Positions 51,872-62,335 of a stretch of DNA of 64,000 bases are shown in pieces. A program made the position numbers and the translations under genes. Where the stretch lies: the NCBI RefSeq assembly GCF_001278075.1, contig NZ_CP011340.1:7995501-8059500 (forward strand). The letters run 5' to 3'. Within the stretch, counting starts at the first letter, position 1; the number at the start of each line of letters is the position of its first letter. The notes beneath the pieces are model-generated. The model saw only the letters and a list, made by a program, of their open reading frames with translations, searched no databases and was not told the origin of the DNA. Source of the stretch: Streptomyces pristinaespiralis (GTDB lineage: Bacteria; Actinomycetota; Actinomycetes; Streptomycetales; Streptomycetaceae).

Positions 51872-53930
51872 AGCTCAGCACCCGCACGTCGGACGCCTTC
51901 ACGAAGGCGACCCGGTGCCCGAACTGGATCTCGTAGTACATCTCTTCACCCCGGACCACCTTGTGGCCCGCCGTGTCGAACGTCGTCGCGTACAGGTACT
52001 CCCCGGGGACCCGGTCGCCGACCACGTACTTCTGGCCCGCGAGCAGCTTGTACGGCAGCGGTGAGACCGCCTGCACCGGAACCCCGGCCGGATAGGCCGA
52101 GGCCTCGGGATACGCCCTGCCGTACACCGGCACTTCGGCGAGAGTGTCCTTCGGCGTCAGCACCCGCTCCCGCGCACCCACCGCCACCGGCTGTGTCCGC
52201 GGGTCGTGGAACCAGGCCTTCTGGCCGAGGTACCAGATCGCCGTCCAGTCACCCCGGCGCTCGGCCACCGCGTACTGCTGACCCGTCGAGGCGCGCGCCC
52301 CCGTGTCGTTCACCCCGGTCGTCGAGTCCTGCCCGCCGGGCCGCAGACCGATGTCCTTGACCAGCGGTGCGCTCTCGCTCGGCGCCGTGTGCAGCCGCAC
52401 CGCGCCGGAGCCGTGCGGCGCGCACGCCTCCCCGGCCTTCACACAGCCGGTGTAGAGCGGCTGGTGCCGGGTGTACTCGGGACGGATCGTGACCACGGAA
52501 CTGTCCGGCCCGGCGGACGGCGTGAACGGCCGGCCGAGCAGCTTGAAGTAGTGCGCCCAGTCCCAGTACGGCCCCGGGTCCGTGTGCATCCCGCGGATCG
52601 TCGCCGTCGTCGTACCCGGGACGTTGTCGTGACCGAGGATGTGCTGCCGGTCCAGCGGGATGTCGTACCGCTTGGCCAGGTACCGCACGAGGCGCGCCGA
52701 CGTGCGGTACATCGCCTCGGTGTACCAGGCGTCGGGAGAGACAAGGAAGCCCTCGTGCTCCAGACCCACCGACTTGGCGTTGACGAACCAGTTGCCGGCG
52801 TGCCAGGCGACGTCCTCGAGCGGCACATGCTGCGCGATGTGCCCGTCGGACGAGCGCAGCGAGTACTGCCACGAGACGTACTGAGGGTTCTGCACCAGCT
52901 GCAAGGTGGTGTCCCAGGACGCCTCTGTGTCATGGACGACGATGTAGTCCACCGACTGGGACGCCGGCCGGTTCGCCTGGTCGTGGTTGCCGTAGTCGCC
53001 GGCGCCGAACTCCTCGTACGGGGCCGGGATCCACTCGCACGCCACCGTCGGCGGGCATTCCGTGCGGCCGGTGTCGGCGGTGCGCAGGCCGAGCCGTCGC
53101 ACCTGCGTCCGGTCCGGTGACACGGCCGGGTCCGGCTCGAGCTCCACCCGCTGACCGCTGTCCGTCGTACGGGACTGGCCCGTGCGGATGACGTCGAAGA
53201 CATCGTCCGCGTACGTCGTCGCCGTCGCCACGTCGTCCGCGCCGGAGTACCGCGCCACGGCGCCGTACCAGTCCTCGGGATCCGCGCCGGCCGGCCCGCC
53301 CAGCTCCCGCTGGGCCTGCGCGAGCAGGGCCGCACCGCCCCGCACATTGGCCGCGACGCTGTCACGCAACCGGTCCGCGTCGATGCCCGACACCTCGGCC
53401 GCACGCTCCAGCGTCCGCAGCCGCGGCGGCAGTTCACCGGGATCGGGCAGCGCCGCCTCGACGACGGAACGGGCCGGGCGGGCATCGTCCCCGCGGGCGT
53501 CCTCGGCCCCGTGCGAATGATGGGGCGCCTCGGCGATCGCGGTCCGCGCGTCCGTCAGATGCATCGGACCGTAGCCGCCGGTGACACTCGCCGCGCCGCC
53601 GTGCGCGTCCCAGCGGGACTGCAGGTACGAGACGCCGAGCAGCACGCTCTTTGGCACCCCGTACTCGGCTGCCGCGGCGGCGAAGGTCCCCTGCAACGAA
53701 TCCGCCGGCGCGCGTTCGGCGGTCGCGGACGGACCCGCCGACAGCAGCGGCAGCAGCAGGGCGGCACACGCCACCGCGCCACCTGCCGTCAGCGCACGGC
53801 GACGGGCACTTCTCGGACGTGCGGGAGCTGATCCTGGCAATGCGGCCTCCAGTGACGGGTGACACGCGAACGGGCCCGAGGGACGGGACACGCCCCATGG
53901 GTATCGGCTCACGGACGATCCGTCAATCAT
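51870..53930 (-). CDS. secreted N-acetylmuramoyl-L-alanine amidase
   Basis: 686 residues. RPRSARRRALTAGGAVACAA then LLLPLLSAG is a signal peptide with an arginine-rich start (possibly Tat). Residues 90-280 resemble a helical lytic-transglycosylase-like or SLT-type region (LLGVSYLQSRWDAHGGAASV). The amidase_2 domain (about 335-500) has DYIVVHDTEASWD, SVGLEHEGF and HILGHDNVPGTTTATIRGMH with Zn-binding His residues. The C-terminus has SH3-like repeats (RLHTAPSESAPLVKDIGL). It cleaves the stem peptide from muramic acid in cell-wall turnover. ATG 53930 is used; GTG 53891 is an alternative. Confidence 0.88.
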   Translation of the reverse strand: MIDGSSVSRYPWGVSRPSGPFACHPSLEAALPGSAPARPRSARRRALTAGGAVACAALLLPLLSAGPSATAERAPADSLQGTFAAAAAEYGVPKSVLLGVSYLQSRWDAHGGAASVTGGYGPMHLTDARTAIAEAPHHSHGAEDARGDDARPARSVVEAALPDPGELPPRLRTLERAAEVSGIDADRLRDSVAANVRGGAALLAQAQRELGGPAGADPEDWYGAVARYSGADDVATATTYADDVFDVIRTGQSRTTDSGQRVELEPDPAVSPDRTQVRRLGLRTADTGRTECPPTVACEWIPAPYEEFGAGDYGNHDQANRPASQSVDYIVVHDTEASWDTTLQLVQNPQYVSWQYSLRSSDGHIAQHVPLEDVAWHAGNWFVNAKSVGLEHEGFLVSPDAWYTEAMYRTSARLVRYLAKRYDIPLDRQHILGHDNVPGTTTATIRGMHTDPGPYWDWAHYFKLLGRPFTPSAGPDSSVVTIRPEYTRHQPLYTGCVKAGEACAPHGSGAVRLHTAPSESAPLVKDIGLRPGGQDSTTGVNDTGARASTGQQYAVAERRGDWTAIWYLGQKAWFHDPRTQPVAVGARERVLTPKDTLAEVPVYGRAYPEASAYPAGVPVQAVSPLPYKLLAGQKYVVGDRVPGEYLYATTFDTAGHKVVRGEEMYYEIQFGHRVAFVKASDVRVLS

Positions 53931-54104
53931 GCCTCGCGGACCGGTATTTGCACGTCAGAGGGCGTGTCGCGGAGTTTCGCGGCGACGGTCCCCGGGCCTG
54001 CGACGCGTCAGTGGAGTGGACCAATGGCCGTCCGACGCCGACTCAAGACGCCCCGTCCTCCACACCTCTCGTATGCCGGACGGGGCAGGGGGTAGCCGCA
54101 GTGC

Positions 54105-54557
54105 ATGACCACCCAGAAGACCAGCGTTCTCGTCCTCGACGCCGCCGAACCGATGGAACTGGCGGAGTTCTACGCAGGGTTGTTCGGCGCGGAGGTACAC
54201 GTCGGCAGCGATCCCGACTTCGTGGAGGTCGTCGGCCACGACGGAGTGCACCTGGCGATGCGCCGCGACCACGGCTACGCCCCGCCGAGCTGGCCGCGGC
54301 CCGAGGACTCCCAGCAGTCGCACCTGCGCATCCTGGTCGCCCGCGACGACCTGGACGAGGCGGAGCGGGAGGCGGTCGGCCTCGGGGCCCGGCCGGTCGA
54401 CACCAACAACCGGCGCGGGCCTCACGAGGAGCGCATCTTCGCCGATCCGGCGGGTCACTCCTTCTCCCTGGCGGTGTCCCCGGTCATCGAGCCACGAACC
54501 ACGGGGCAGGGCCGACGGCATGGCGTACCGGTCCCCGGGCGCGAGAACTTCGGTTAG
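54105..54557 (+). CDS. VOC family protein
   Basis: 150 residues, one glyoxalase-like unit pair: SVLVLDAAEPMELAEFYAGL, FGAEVHVGSDPDFVEVVGHD, HLRILVARDDLDEAEREAV and FADPAGHSFSLAV. The family covers drug-binding resistance proteins and dioxygenases; the metal ligands are incomplete, so it may be a binding protein. ATG 54105. Single gene, ending at a strong hairpin. Confidence 0.85.
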   Translation: MTTQKTSVLVLDAAEPMELAEFYAGLFGAEVHVGSDPDFVEVVGHDGVHLAMRRDHGYAPPSWPRPEDSQQSHLRILVARDDLDEAEREAVGLGARPVDTNNRRGPHEERIFADPAGHSFSLAVSPVIEPRTTGQGRRHGVPVPGRENFG

Positions 54558-54684
54558 GACGTGCCCGGCCAGGAGCCGGGACGGCTCCGTCTCCCGGGCA
54601 TTGTTGCCCGCGGTTCCGCGGCGAGGAGGGGGCAGCGCGGCGCTCGGGCAAGGTGATCGCCGAGGGCGGACGGAGCAGCACAGT

Positions 54685-54724
54685 GCGCTGCGTGCCCGGT
54701 GTGTCGGCACCGGGCACGCAGCGC
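54685..54724. terminator. 17-bp bidirectional terminator
   Basis: GCGCTGCGTGCCCGGTG and its exact complement (54708-54724) flank a 6-nt loop between the convergent VOC and phosphotransferase genes. Confidence 0.85.
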
Positions 54725-54777
54725 GCTTCCCCCTCTGCGGCGGCGGGTCCACGGACCGGCCGCTTCGTGGCGGCCGG

Positions 54778-55905
54778 TCAGCGGGTGCCGACCGCCGCGC
54801 GCACGGCCCTGCGGGCCATTGCGCAGTCATCGTGCAGCCGCCTCAGCAGCAGCCGCTGTTCCTCACCGGCCGTCGGGCCCGCGGCCTGCGCCTGGGCACC
54901 CACCACCGGCGGCGCCTCCCGCATCGTGCGCTGCACGGCGGTCTCGTACGTACGGATCTCCCGGGTCAGCACCAGCATCAGGTTGACCAGGAACGCGTCC
55001 CGGGCCGCCGTGCCCGCCTGCTGGGCGAGCTGGCTGATCTGCCGCCGGGCCGCCGGGGCGTCGCCCAGCACCGCCCACAACGTCGCCAGGTCGTAGCCGG
55101 GCAGGTACCAGCCGGCGTGCTCCCAGTCGACCAGCACCGGACCGGTCGGCGACAGCAGGATGTTGGAGAGCAACGCGTCGCCGTGACAGAACTGCCCCAT
55201 CCCGTGCCGGCCGCCGGCCTGCGCCAGACCGTGCAACAGCTTCTGCAGGTCTCCGAGGTCGCGGTCGGTGAACAGCCCCAGCTCGTGGTAGCGCGAGATC
55301 CGCGAACCGTAGTCCAGCGGGGCGTCGAACATCCCGGCCGGCGGACGCCAGCTGTTGAGCCGCACCACCGCTCCCAGCGCGGCGCGCAGATCCGCGCGCG
55401 GGGGGGCCTCCACCGGATGGCGGGTCAGCGCCGCGGCCCTTCCGGGCATCCGCTCGATCACCAGGGTGCAGTTCTCCGGATCCGCGGCGATGAGCCGCGG
55501 GACCCGCACCGGTGGGCGGTGCCGCACGAAGGCGCGGTAAGAAGCTATTTCGTGCCGGAGCCGCTCGGCCCACGCCGGCGAGTGGTCCAGTAAGCACTTG
55601 GCGACCGCCGTCGTGCGCCCCGTCGTTCCGACGATCAGTACGGACCGTCCGCTGCGGCGGAGCACCTGCACGGGATTGAACTCGGGGCAGATCCGGTGCA
55701 CCGACGCGACAGCCTTGCGCAGCTGCGCGCCCTGCGGGCCGGACAGGTCGATTCTCCCGCTGAGGGGCCGGCCCGTCGCACCGGCCGTCGTCCTGCGTGC
55801 CCGACCGGGGTCGGCGCGGTCGAGATACGGACCGGCACCGGCGGGGAAGGCGTTGCGCTGCTGCAGCCGGGGCGGAGCGGACACGGAGGACGATGCTGTG
55901 TACAT
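54778..55905 (-). CDS. phosphotransferase family protein (APH/choline-kinase fold)
   Basis: 375 residues. [20 protein letters not shown] gives the N-lobe Lys region, [10 protein letters not shown] the hinge, [13 protein letters not shown] the catalytic loop with Asp, and [19 protein letters not shown] the metal-binding Asp. The first 70 residues are a disordered Arg-rich extension. This type is widespread in Streptomyces next to NsdA-like regulators and its substrate is unknown. ATG 55905; the frame extends to 56094 without family likeness. It is divergent from the regulator gene across three 10-bp repeats. Confidence 0.85.
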   Translation of the reverse strand: MYTASSSVSAPPRLQQRNAFPAGAGPYLDRADPGRARRTTAGATGRPLSGRIDLSGPQGAQLRKAVASVHRICPEFNPVQVLRRSGRSVLIVGTTGRTTAVAKCLLDHSPAWAERLRHEIASYRAFVRHRPPVRVPRLIAADPENCTLVIERMPGRAAALTRHPVEAPPRADLRAALGAVVRLNSWRPPAGMFDAPLDYGSRISRYHELGLFTDRDLGDLQKLLHGLAQAGGRHGMGQFCHGDALLSNILLSPTGPVLVDWEHAGWYLPGYDLATLWAVLGDAPAARRQISQLAQQAGTAARDAFLVNLMLVLTREIRTYETAVQRTMREAPPVVGAQAQAAGPTAGEEQRLLLRRLHDDCAMARRAVRAAVGTR

Positions 55906-56050
55906 GGGAGATACAGATCCCTTCGTGTGCCGACAGTTGCGTGCGCGCCTCGCCCCATATGCCAGGAGCAACACCCTGGGGAATGTGCCCCGGCAGACGG
56001 GGCGAGGTGGCGCTTTCCTACCTGACACCGCATCGCGGGTGGCACACCAT

Positions 56051-56080
56051 CTGGCGAACCCTGGCGAACCCTGGCGAATA
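56051..56080 (+). repeat. three exact-phase 10-bp direct repeats
   Basis: CTGGCGAACC, CTGGCGAACC, CTGGCGAATA in a row. A 10-bp period puts all three on the same face of the helix. They lie 60 nt upstream of the regulator gene and 146 nt from the divergent kinase-like gene. Confidence 0.9.
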
Positions 56081-56139
56081 GTCGCCTGCCCCATGACAGC
56101 GCGTTACTGTCAACTCAGCCGAGAACCTGGGGGCTTGAC

Positions 56140-57633
56140 GTGAGCAGAGAACCCAACACCCGCCTGTGCGACCTGTTCGGCCTGGCCGGCTGGTCCAAGG
56201 GGGAGCTGGCAAGGCTCGTGAACCGGCAGGCGGCGGCCATGGGCCATCCGCAGCTGGCGACCGACACCTCGCGGGTCCGGCGCTGGATCGACCTGGGGGA
56301 GACCCCGCGCGATCCCGTGCCCAAGGTGCTGGCAGCTCTGTTCACCGAGCGACTCGGTCGTGTCGTGACCATCGAGGACCTCGGGTTCGCACGGAGCGGG
56401 CGAGCGGGTAGGCGGCGGGACGTCAAGGGAGCAGAGAACCCTGACGGCCTGCCGTGGGCGCCCGACCGGACGGCGGCGGTCCTCACCGAATTCACGGGAA
56501 TGGACCTCATGCTCAACCGACGCGGCCTGGTGGGCGCGGGCGCGGCGCTTGCCGCGGGCTCAGCACTCAGCAGCGCCATGCACGACTGGCTCAAGACCGA
56601 CCCGGCGATCTCCCAGGACGCCGCACGCACCTCCGATGTTCTGCACGCCGACCCCGCTGGGTACGACCGTTACGAGGCCGCCCCCATCGGGTCGCAGGAG
56701 ATCGAGGCGCTGGAGCGTTCCGTAGAGGTGTTCCGCGCGTGGATCGCCGCCCGCGGTGGCGGTCTCCAGCGCAAGGCAGTGGTGGGACAGCTCAACGAGG
56801 TCGGCGGCATGCTCGCCTACCGTCACCCCGACCATCTGCAGCGGCGTCTGTGGGGCGTCGCGGCCAACCTCGCGGTACTGGCGGGCTGGATGTCCCACGA
56901 CGTCGGTCTCGAACCCACCGCCCAGAAGTACTTCGTCATCGCGGCCCACGCGGCCCGCGAGGGCGGTGACCGCCCCCGCGCCGGAGAGGCCCTGTCCAGG
57001 GCGGCGCGCCAAATGGTCCATCTGGGCCGCCCCGACGACGCGCTCGACCTCATGAAGCTCGCCAAGTCGGGCTCGGGAGAGCAGACGCTGCCGCGCACCC
57101 GCGCGATGCTGCACACCATCGAGGCGTGGGCGCAGGCGTCCATGGGCCAGGGACAGGCCATGCGCCGCACCCTGGGCGAGGCGGAGGAGCTGTTCGTCTC
57201 CGACAAGGGCGATGTGCCGCCGCCGAGTTGGATGCAGATGTTCGACGAGGCCGATCTGCACGGCATGCAGGCGCTGGCGTATCGCACGCTGGCCGACCAC
57301 GAGCCGTCGGCCGCGGCCGTCGCGCAGAACCACGCCAAGCAGGCTCTGCAACTGCGCGAGGGCGGCCGGCAGCGCTCGAAGATCTTCGACTACATCTCGC
57401 TGGCGTCCGCCTGCTTCATCGCCGACGACCCCGAACAGGCGGACCGTTACGCCAGGCTCGCGCTGGTGTCGATGGGGGAGACCTCCTCGCACCGGACATG
57501 GGACCGGCTCCGGGAGATGTACCGGCTGACCGGCCAGTACGCCGGCTACGCGAAGATCGAGGACCTCCGGGAGGAGATCGAGATCGCGATGCCGGGCAGC
57601 CTGTCGGCGAAGCCGAAGCTCAAGGGGATCTAG
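56140..57633 (+). CDS. NsdA-like regulator with N-terminal HTH and TPR region
   Basis: 497 residues. The N-terminus LFGLAGWSKGELARLVNRQA, then DTSRVRRWIDLGETPRDPVP and LAALFTERLG closely resembles NsdA of S. coelicolor, which delays sporulation and antibiotic production. RRGLVGAGAALAAGSAL near residue 130 is the hydrophobic stretch seen in these proteins, and the remainder is TPR-like (LGRPDDALDLMKLAKSG, AQNHAKQALQLREGG). GTG start 56140; a ribosome site is not obvious. Autoregulation through the 10-bp repeats upstream is a reasonable guess. Whether it is NsdA itself or a paralogue cannot be told. Confidence 0.8.
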   Translation: MSREPNTRLCDLFGLAGWSKGELARLVNRQAAAMGHPQLATDTSRVRRWIDLGETPRDPVPKVLAALFTERLGRVVTIEDLGFARSGRAGRRRDVKGAENPDGLPWAPDRTAAVLTEFTGMDLMLNRRGLVGAGAALAAGSALSSAMHDWLKTDPAISQDAARTSDVLHADPAGYDRYEAAPIGSQEIEALERSVEVFRAWIAARGGGLQRKAVVGQLNEVGGMLAYRHPDHLQRRLWGVAANLAVLAGWMSHDVGLEPTAQKYFVIAAHAAREGGDRPRAGEALSRAARQMVHLGRPDDALDLMKLAKSGSGEQTLPRTRAMLHTIEAWAQASMGQGQAMRRTLGEAEELFVSDKGDVPPPSWMQMFDEADLHGMQALAYRTLADHEPSAAAVAQNHAKQALQLREGGRQRSKIFDYISLASACFIADDPEQADRYARLALVSMGETSSHRTWDRLREMYRLTGQYAGYAKIEDLREEIEIAMPGSLSAKPKLKGI

Positions 57634-57833
57634 GTCCGGCCGAGGCTCCAGGGGACCGGTACCGCCGAGAGGCGAGGGGCCGGTGCCGAGCCTGAACGGG
57701 ATCCGGTGCCGAGCAAGGCGCGAGGAGAGCCGACGCCCGGCGGGGATCGACACGAGCCGACGTCAGCGGTGCACTGCCGTCATTCCGGTGGCCGGCCACC
57801 CGGGCCGTCGACCGGCCCGTGCGGCGTCCTCGG

Positions 57834-59270
57834 TCAGGCGATGACCCTCGCCACCATCACACACGCGTCCCCTTCTCGTTCCTGCTCACCGAGCTCCTCC
57901 ACGACCGCACGGACGCATTCCTGGGCGTTCGTGGCCCGGGCGAACCGCGCTGCCAGTGCCGTCAGCCGGTCCGCGCCGAGTTCGGTCGTCGTGCCCGTGC
58001 GGGTCAGCGCGTCGGTGTGCAGCACCAGCACATCGCCGGGCCGGAGGGTCACTTCGGCCTGCTCGTACACCGCTCCGCTCGTCGCGCCGAGCAGCACACC
58101 GTCCGGTGCCGTCAAGGCCTCACCCGTCCCTGTCCCCGCGCGGAACAGCAGGGGGGACGGGTGGCCGGCCTGCGCCCACGAGAGCGTCCTGGTCCCCGGG
58201 GTGTACGTGCAGCACACGGCGCTGCCCAGCGCGGGGTGCGAGGACGTGTCGAGCAGTTGGTTGAGGTGCGTCATGAGCGGCCCCGGCCGGATACCGGCCA
58301 CCGCCATGCCACGCAGCCCGCCCAGCAGCATCGCCATGGCGGAGGTGGTGCCCACTCCGTGCCCCGTCAGGTCGCCCACGCTCAGCAGCGTGCCGCCGTC
58401 GGGCAGTTGGAGGGTGTCGTACCAGTCGCGGCCGATGGGGGCGCCGAGCGGGGAGGGGAGGTGGTGGGCCGCGACGTCCAGGGAGCCCCGGCCGTCGCGC
58501 GGGCTCACGAGCGGGCCGCTGCGGGCGGGGAGCACCGCTTCCTGCATCTCGGCAGCGAGCCGGCGCTCCGTCTGCTCCATGTGCTGCTGCCGCTGCACCC
58601 AGTCACGGCTCTCCCGGACGGCACGCTGGCTGCGGCGCAGCGCGCTGACGTCCCGCAGCACGGCCCACATCGAGGCGGTGGAGCCGTCGGCGTCGAGGAC
58701 CGGCTCGCCCATCATGTGCACGGTGCGCAGCCGGCCGTCGGGACGTACCAGCCGGAACTCGCCGTCGATGGGGCGTCCGTCCACCAGACAGTCCGTCACC
58801 ATCGCCGTCAGCATCGGCTGGTTTTCGGCGAAGACGACGGACGGCAGTTCGTCCAGCGACATGGGGCCGTGGCGGGGATCGCGTCCGAGGATCCGGTACA
58901 GCTCGTCGGACCAGCTGACCTCGTCGGTGAGGAGATTCCACTCCGCGCTGCCGACCCGGCTCAGCAGCGAGCCGCCGGTCGCGCTGTCGGCCTCGTACTC
59001 GGCGAGATCGTCGGCGAAGGAGTCCGCGGCCTCGGGCGGCAGCCCTTGCTTCAACTGGTCCAAGTGCGCCCCGAGGTCGTCGAGGTGATGGAGCGCCAGA
59101 TCGCACAGGGCACGCTGCCAGCGCCCGCGGGGGTCGTCCTCGGTCACCGCGCCGTCAGGGCGTACGGCGTCGACGTCTCCGCGAAGTCTGCGCGTCCGGC
59201 TGATCAGTGCGTCTACGGTTCCGCGCTCGGGCGGCTCTGCGGGACGGTCCGCGAACACATGGGACGGCAT
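57834..59270 (-). CDS. PAS-SpoIIE type PP2C phosphatase
   Basis: 478 residues. Residues 95-215 form a PAS domain (RVGSAEWNLLTDEVSWSDEL, FRLVRPDGRLRTVHMMGEPV), a coiled linker follows (RESRDWVQRQQHMEQTERRL), and 245-478 are a SpoIIE-like PP2C domain: PIGRDWYDTLQLPDGG, VGDLTGHGVGTTSAMAMLLG, QAGHPSPLLF and VLVLHTDALTRTG with the metal-binding Asp residues. The usual GGDWYD reads GRDWYD. Likely dephosphorylates an anti-anti-sigma factor. ATG 59270 behind GGAG. Cytosolic, single gene. Confidence 0.88.
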   Translation of the reverse strand: MPSHVFADRPAEPPERGTVDALISRTRRLRGDVDAVRPDGAVTEDDPRGRWQRALCDLALHHLDDLGAHLDQLKQGLPPEAADSFADDLAEYEADSATGGSLLSRVGSAEWNLLTDEVSWSDELYRILGRDPRHGPMSLDELPSVVFAENQPMLTAMVTDCLVDGRPIDGEFRLVRPDGRLRTVHMMGEPVLDADGSTASMWAVLRDVSALRRSQRAVRESRDWVQRQQHMEQTERRLAAEMQEAVLPARSGPLVSPRDGRGSLDVAAHHLPSPLGAPIGRDWYDTLQLPDGGTLLSVGDLTGHGVGTTSAMAMLLGGLRGMAVAGIRPGPLMTHLNQLLDTSSHPALGSAVCCTYTPGTRTLSWAQAGHPSPLLFRAGTGTGEALTAPDGVLLGATSGAVYEQAEVTLRPGDVLVLHTDALTRTGTTTELGADRLTALAARFARATNAQECVRAVVEELGEQEREGDACVMVARVIA

Positions 59271-59404
59271 GTCGTACTCCGATACAGGCGCGGCCACGGC
59301 CAGGGTCTGGAACAGGGACCGATAACGAGGGTTGCACAGCAAGCAGACGGCCGTAAGCCATTTGGCAACACTCGATCCGGTGGTGCCTTTGGCGTATGCC
59401 ATAG

Positions 59405-61696
<2,292 letters not shown>

Positions 61697-61705
61697 GAGG
61701 GGAGC

Positions 61706-61732
61706 GGCGGCCGGTCACGGGGACCGGCCGCC
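61706..61732. terminator. bidirectional hairpin between ligA and the acyltransferase
   Basis: GGCGGCCGGTC / GACCGGCCGCC, perfect 11 bp with a 5-nt loop, between convergent genes. Confidence 0.75.
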
Positions 61733-61741
61733 GCCCGCTCC

Positions 61742-62335
61742 TCACCGCGCAGGCAGGCCCCGTTCGAAGGTCTCGCGGTCGAGGAAGGCCAGCCGGGCAC
61801 GCTTCTCCGGCTTGTCGATCTCCGGTCCGAGCTCGAACCCGGACCGGACCATCCGGTCGATGGCCTTCTCGTTGCGCGCGTCCGGTTCGACCACGAGCCG
61901 CAGATGTGCCGGGTCGGTGAACGCGTAGGCCGTGAAGACCGCGACGAGCACGCCGGTGAAGCCCGGGCGGGCCCCCTCCCGCGCGGGAGCGACCAGCAGA
62001 TGCAGTCCGAAGTCCCCGGGCCGCACGTCGTAGCACTCGCCCACCGGGTCGGCGTCCGGGTCGTACGTCTGGAAGAGCGCGACGGGCTCCTCGTCCAGCA
62101 GGGCGAGGAACGCGTGGTGCGTGGTGAGGGAGTCGACGAACTCGTAGGTCTCACGGACCTGTTCGCAGGTGTGCCCCAGCATGCCCCAGAACCGCGCGCG
62201 TTCCTCGCTCACCCACGCGTGGATCAGCGGGGCGTCGGCGGCCGGCTCCAACGGCACGAGCCGCACCGTCCCGAACCCGGCGGCGGTGTGCTCGTACACG
62301 GCCGCTCGGCGGTGCGCGGTGGTCTCAGTGCTCAT
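61742..62335 (-). CDS. GNAT acyltransferase of the siderophore type (Acetyltransf_8)
   Basis: 197 residues. FWGMLGHTCEQVRETYEFVD, ALFQTYDPDADPVGECYDVR then PGDFGLHLLVAP and LRLVVEPDARNEKAIDRMV, RSGFELGPEIDKPEKRARLA are the pattern of IucB/AlcB/DesC-like enzymes, which acylate N-hydroxylated amines during hydroxamate siderophore synthesis. ATG 62335 lies 11 bp inside the preceding penicillin-acylase family gene and has GAGGAGA before it, so translation is coupled. No siderophore synthetase or hydroxylase gene is in view. Confidence 0.82.
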   Translation of the reverse strand: MSTETTAHRRAAVYEHTAAGFGTVRLVPLEPAADAPLIHAWVSEERARFWGMLGHTCEQVRETYEFVDSLTTHHAFLALLDEEPVALFQTYDPDADPVGECYDVRPGDFGLHLLVAPAREGARPGFTGVLVAVFTAYAFTDPAHLRLVVEPDARNEKAIDRMVRSGFELGPEIDKPEKRARLAFLDRETFERGLPAR

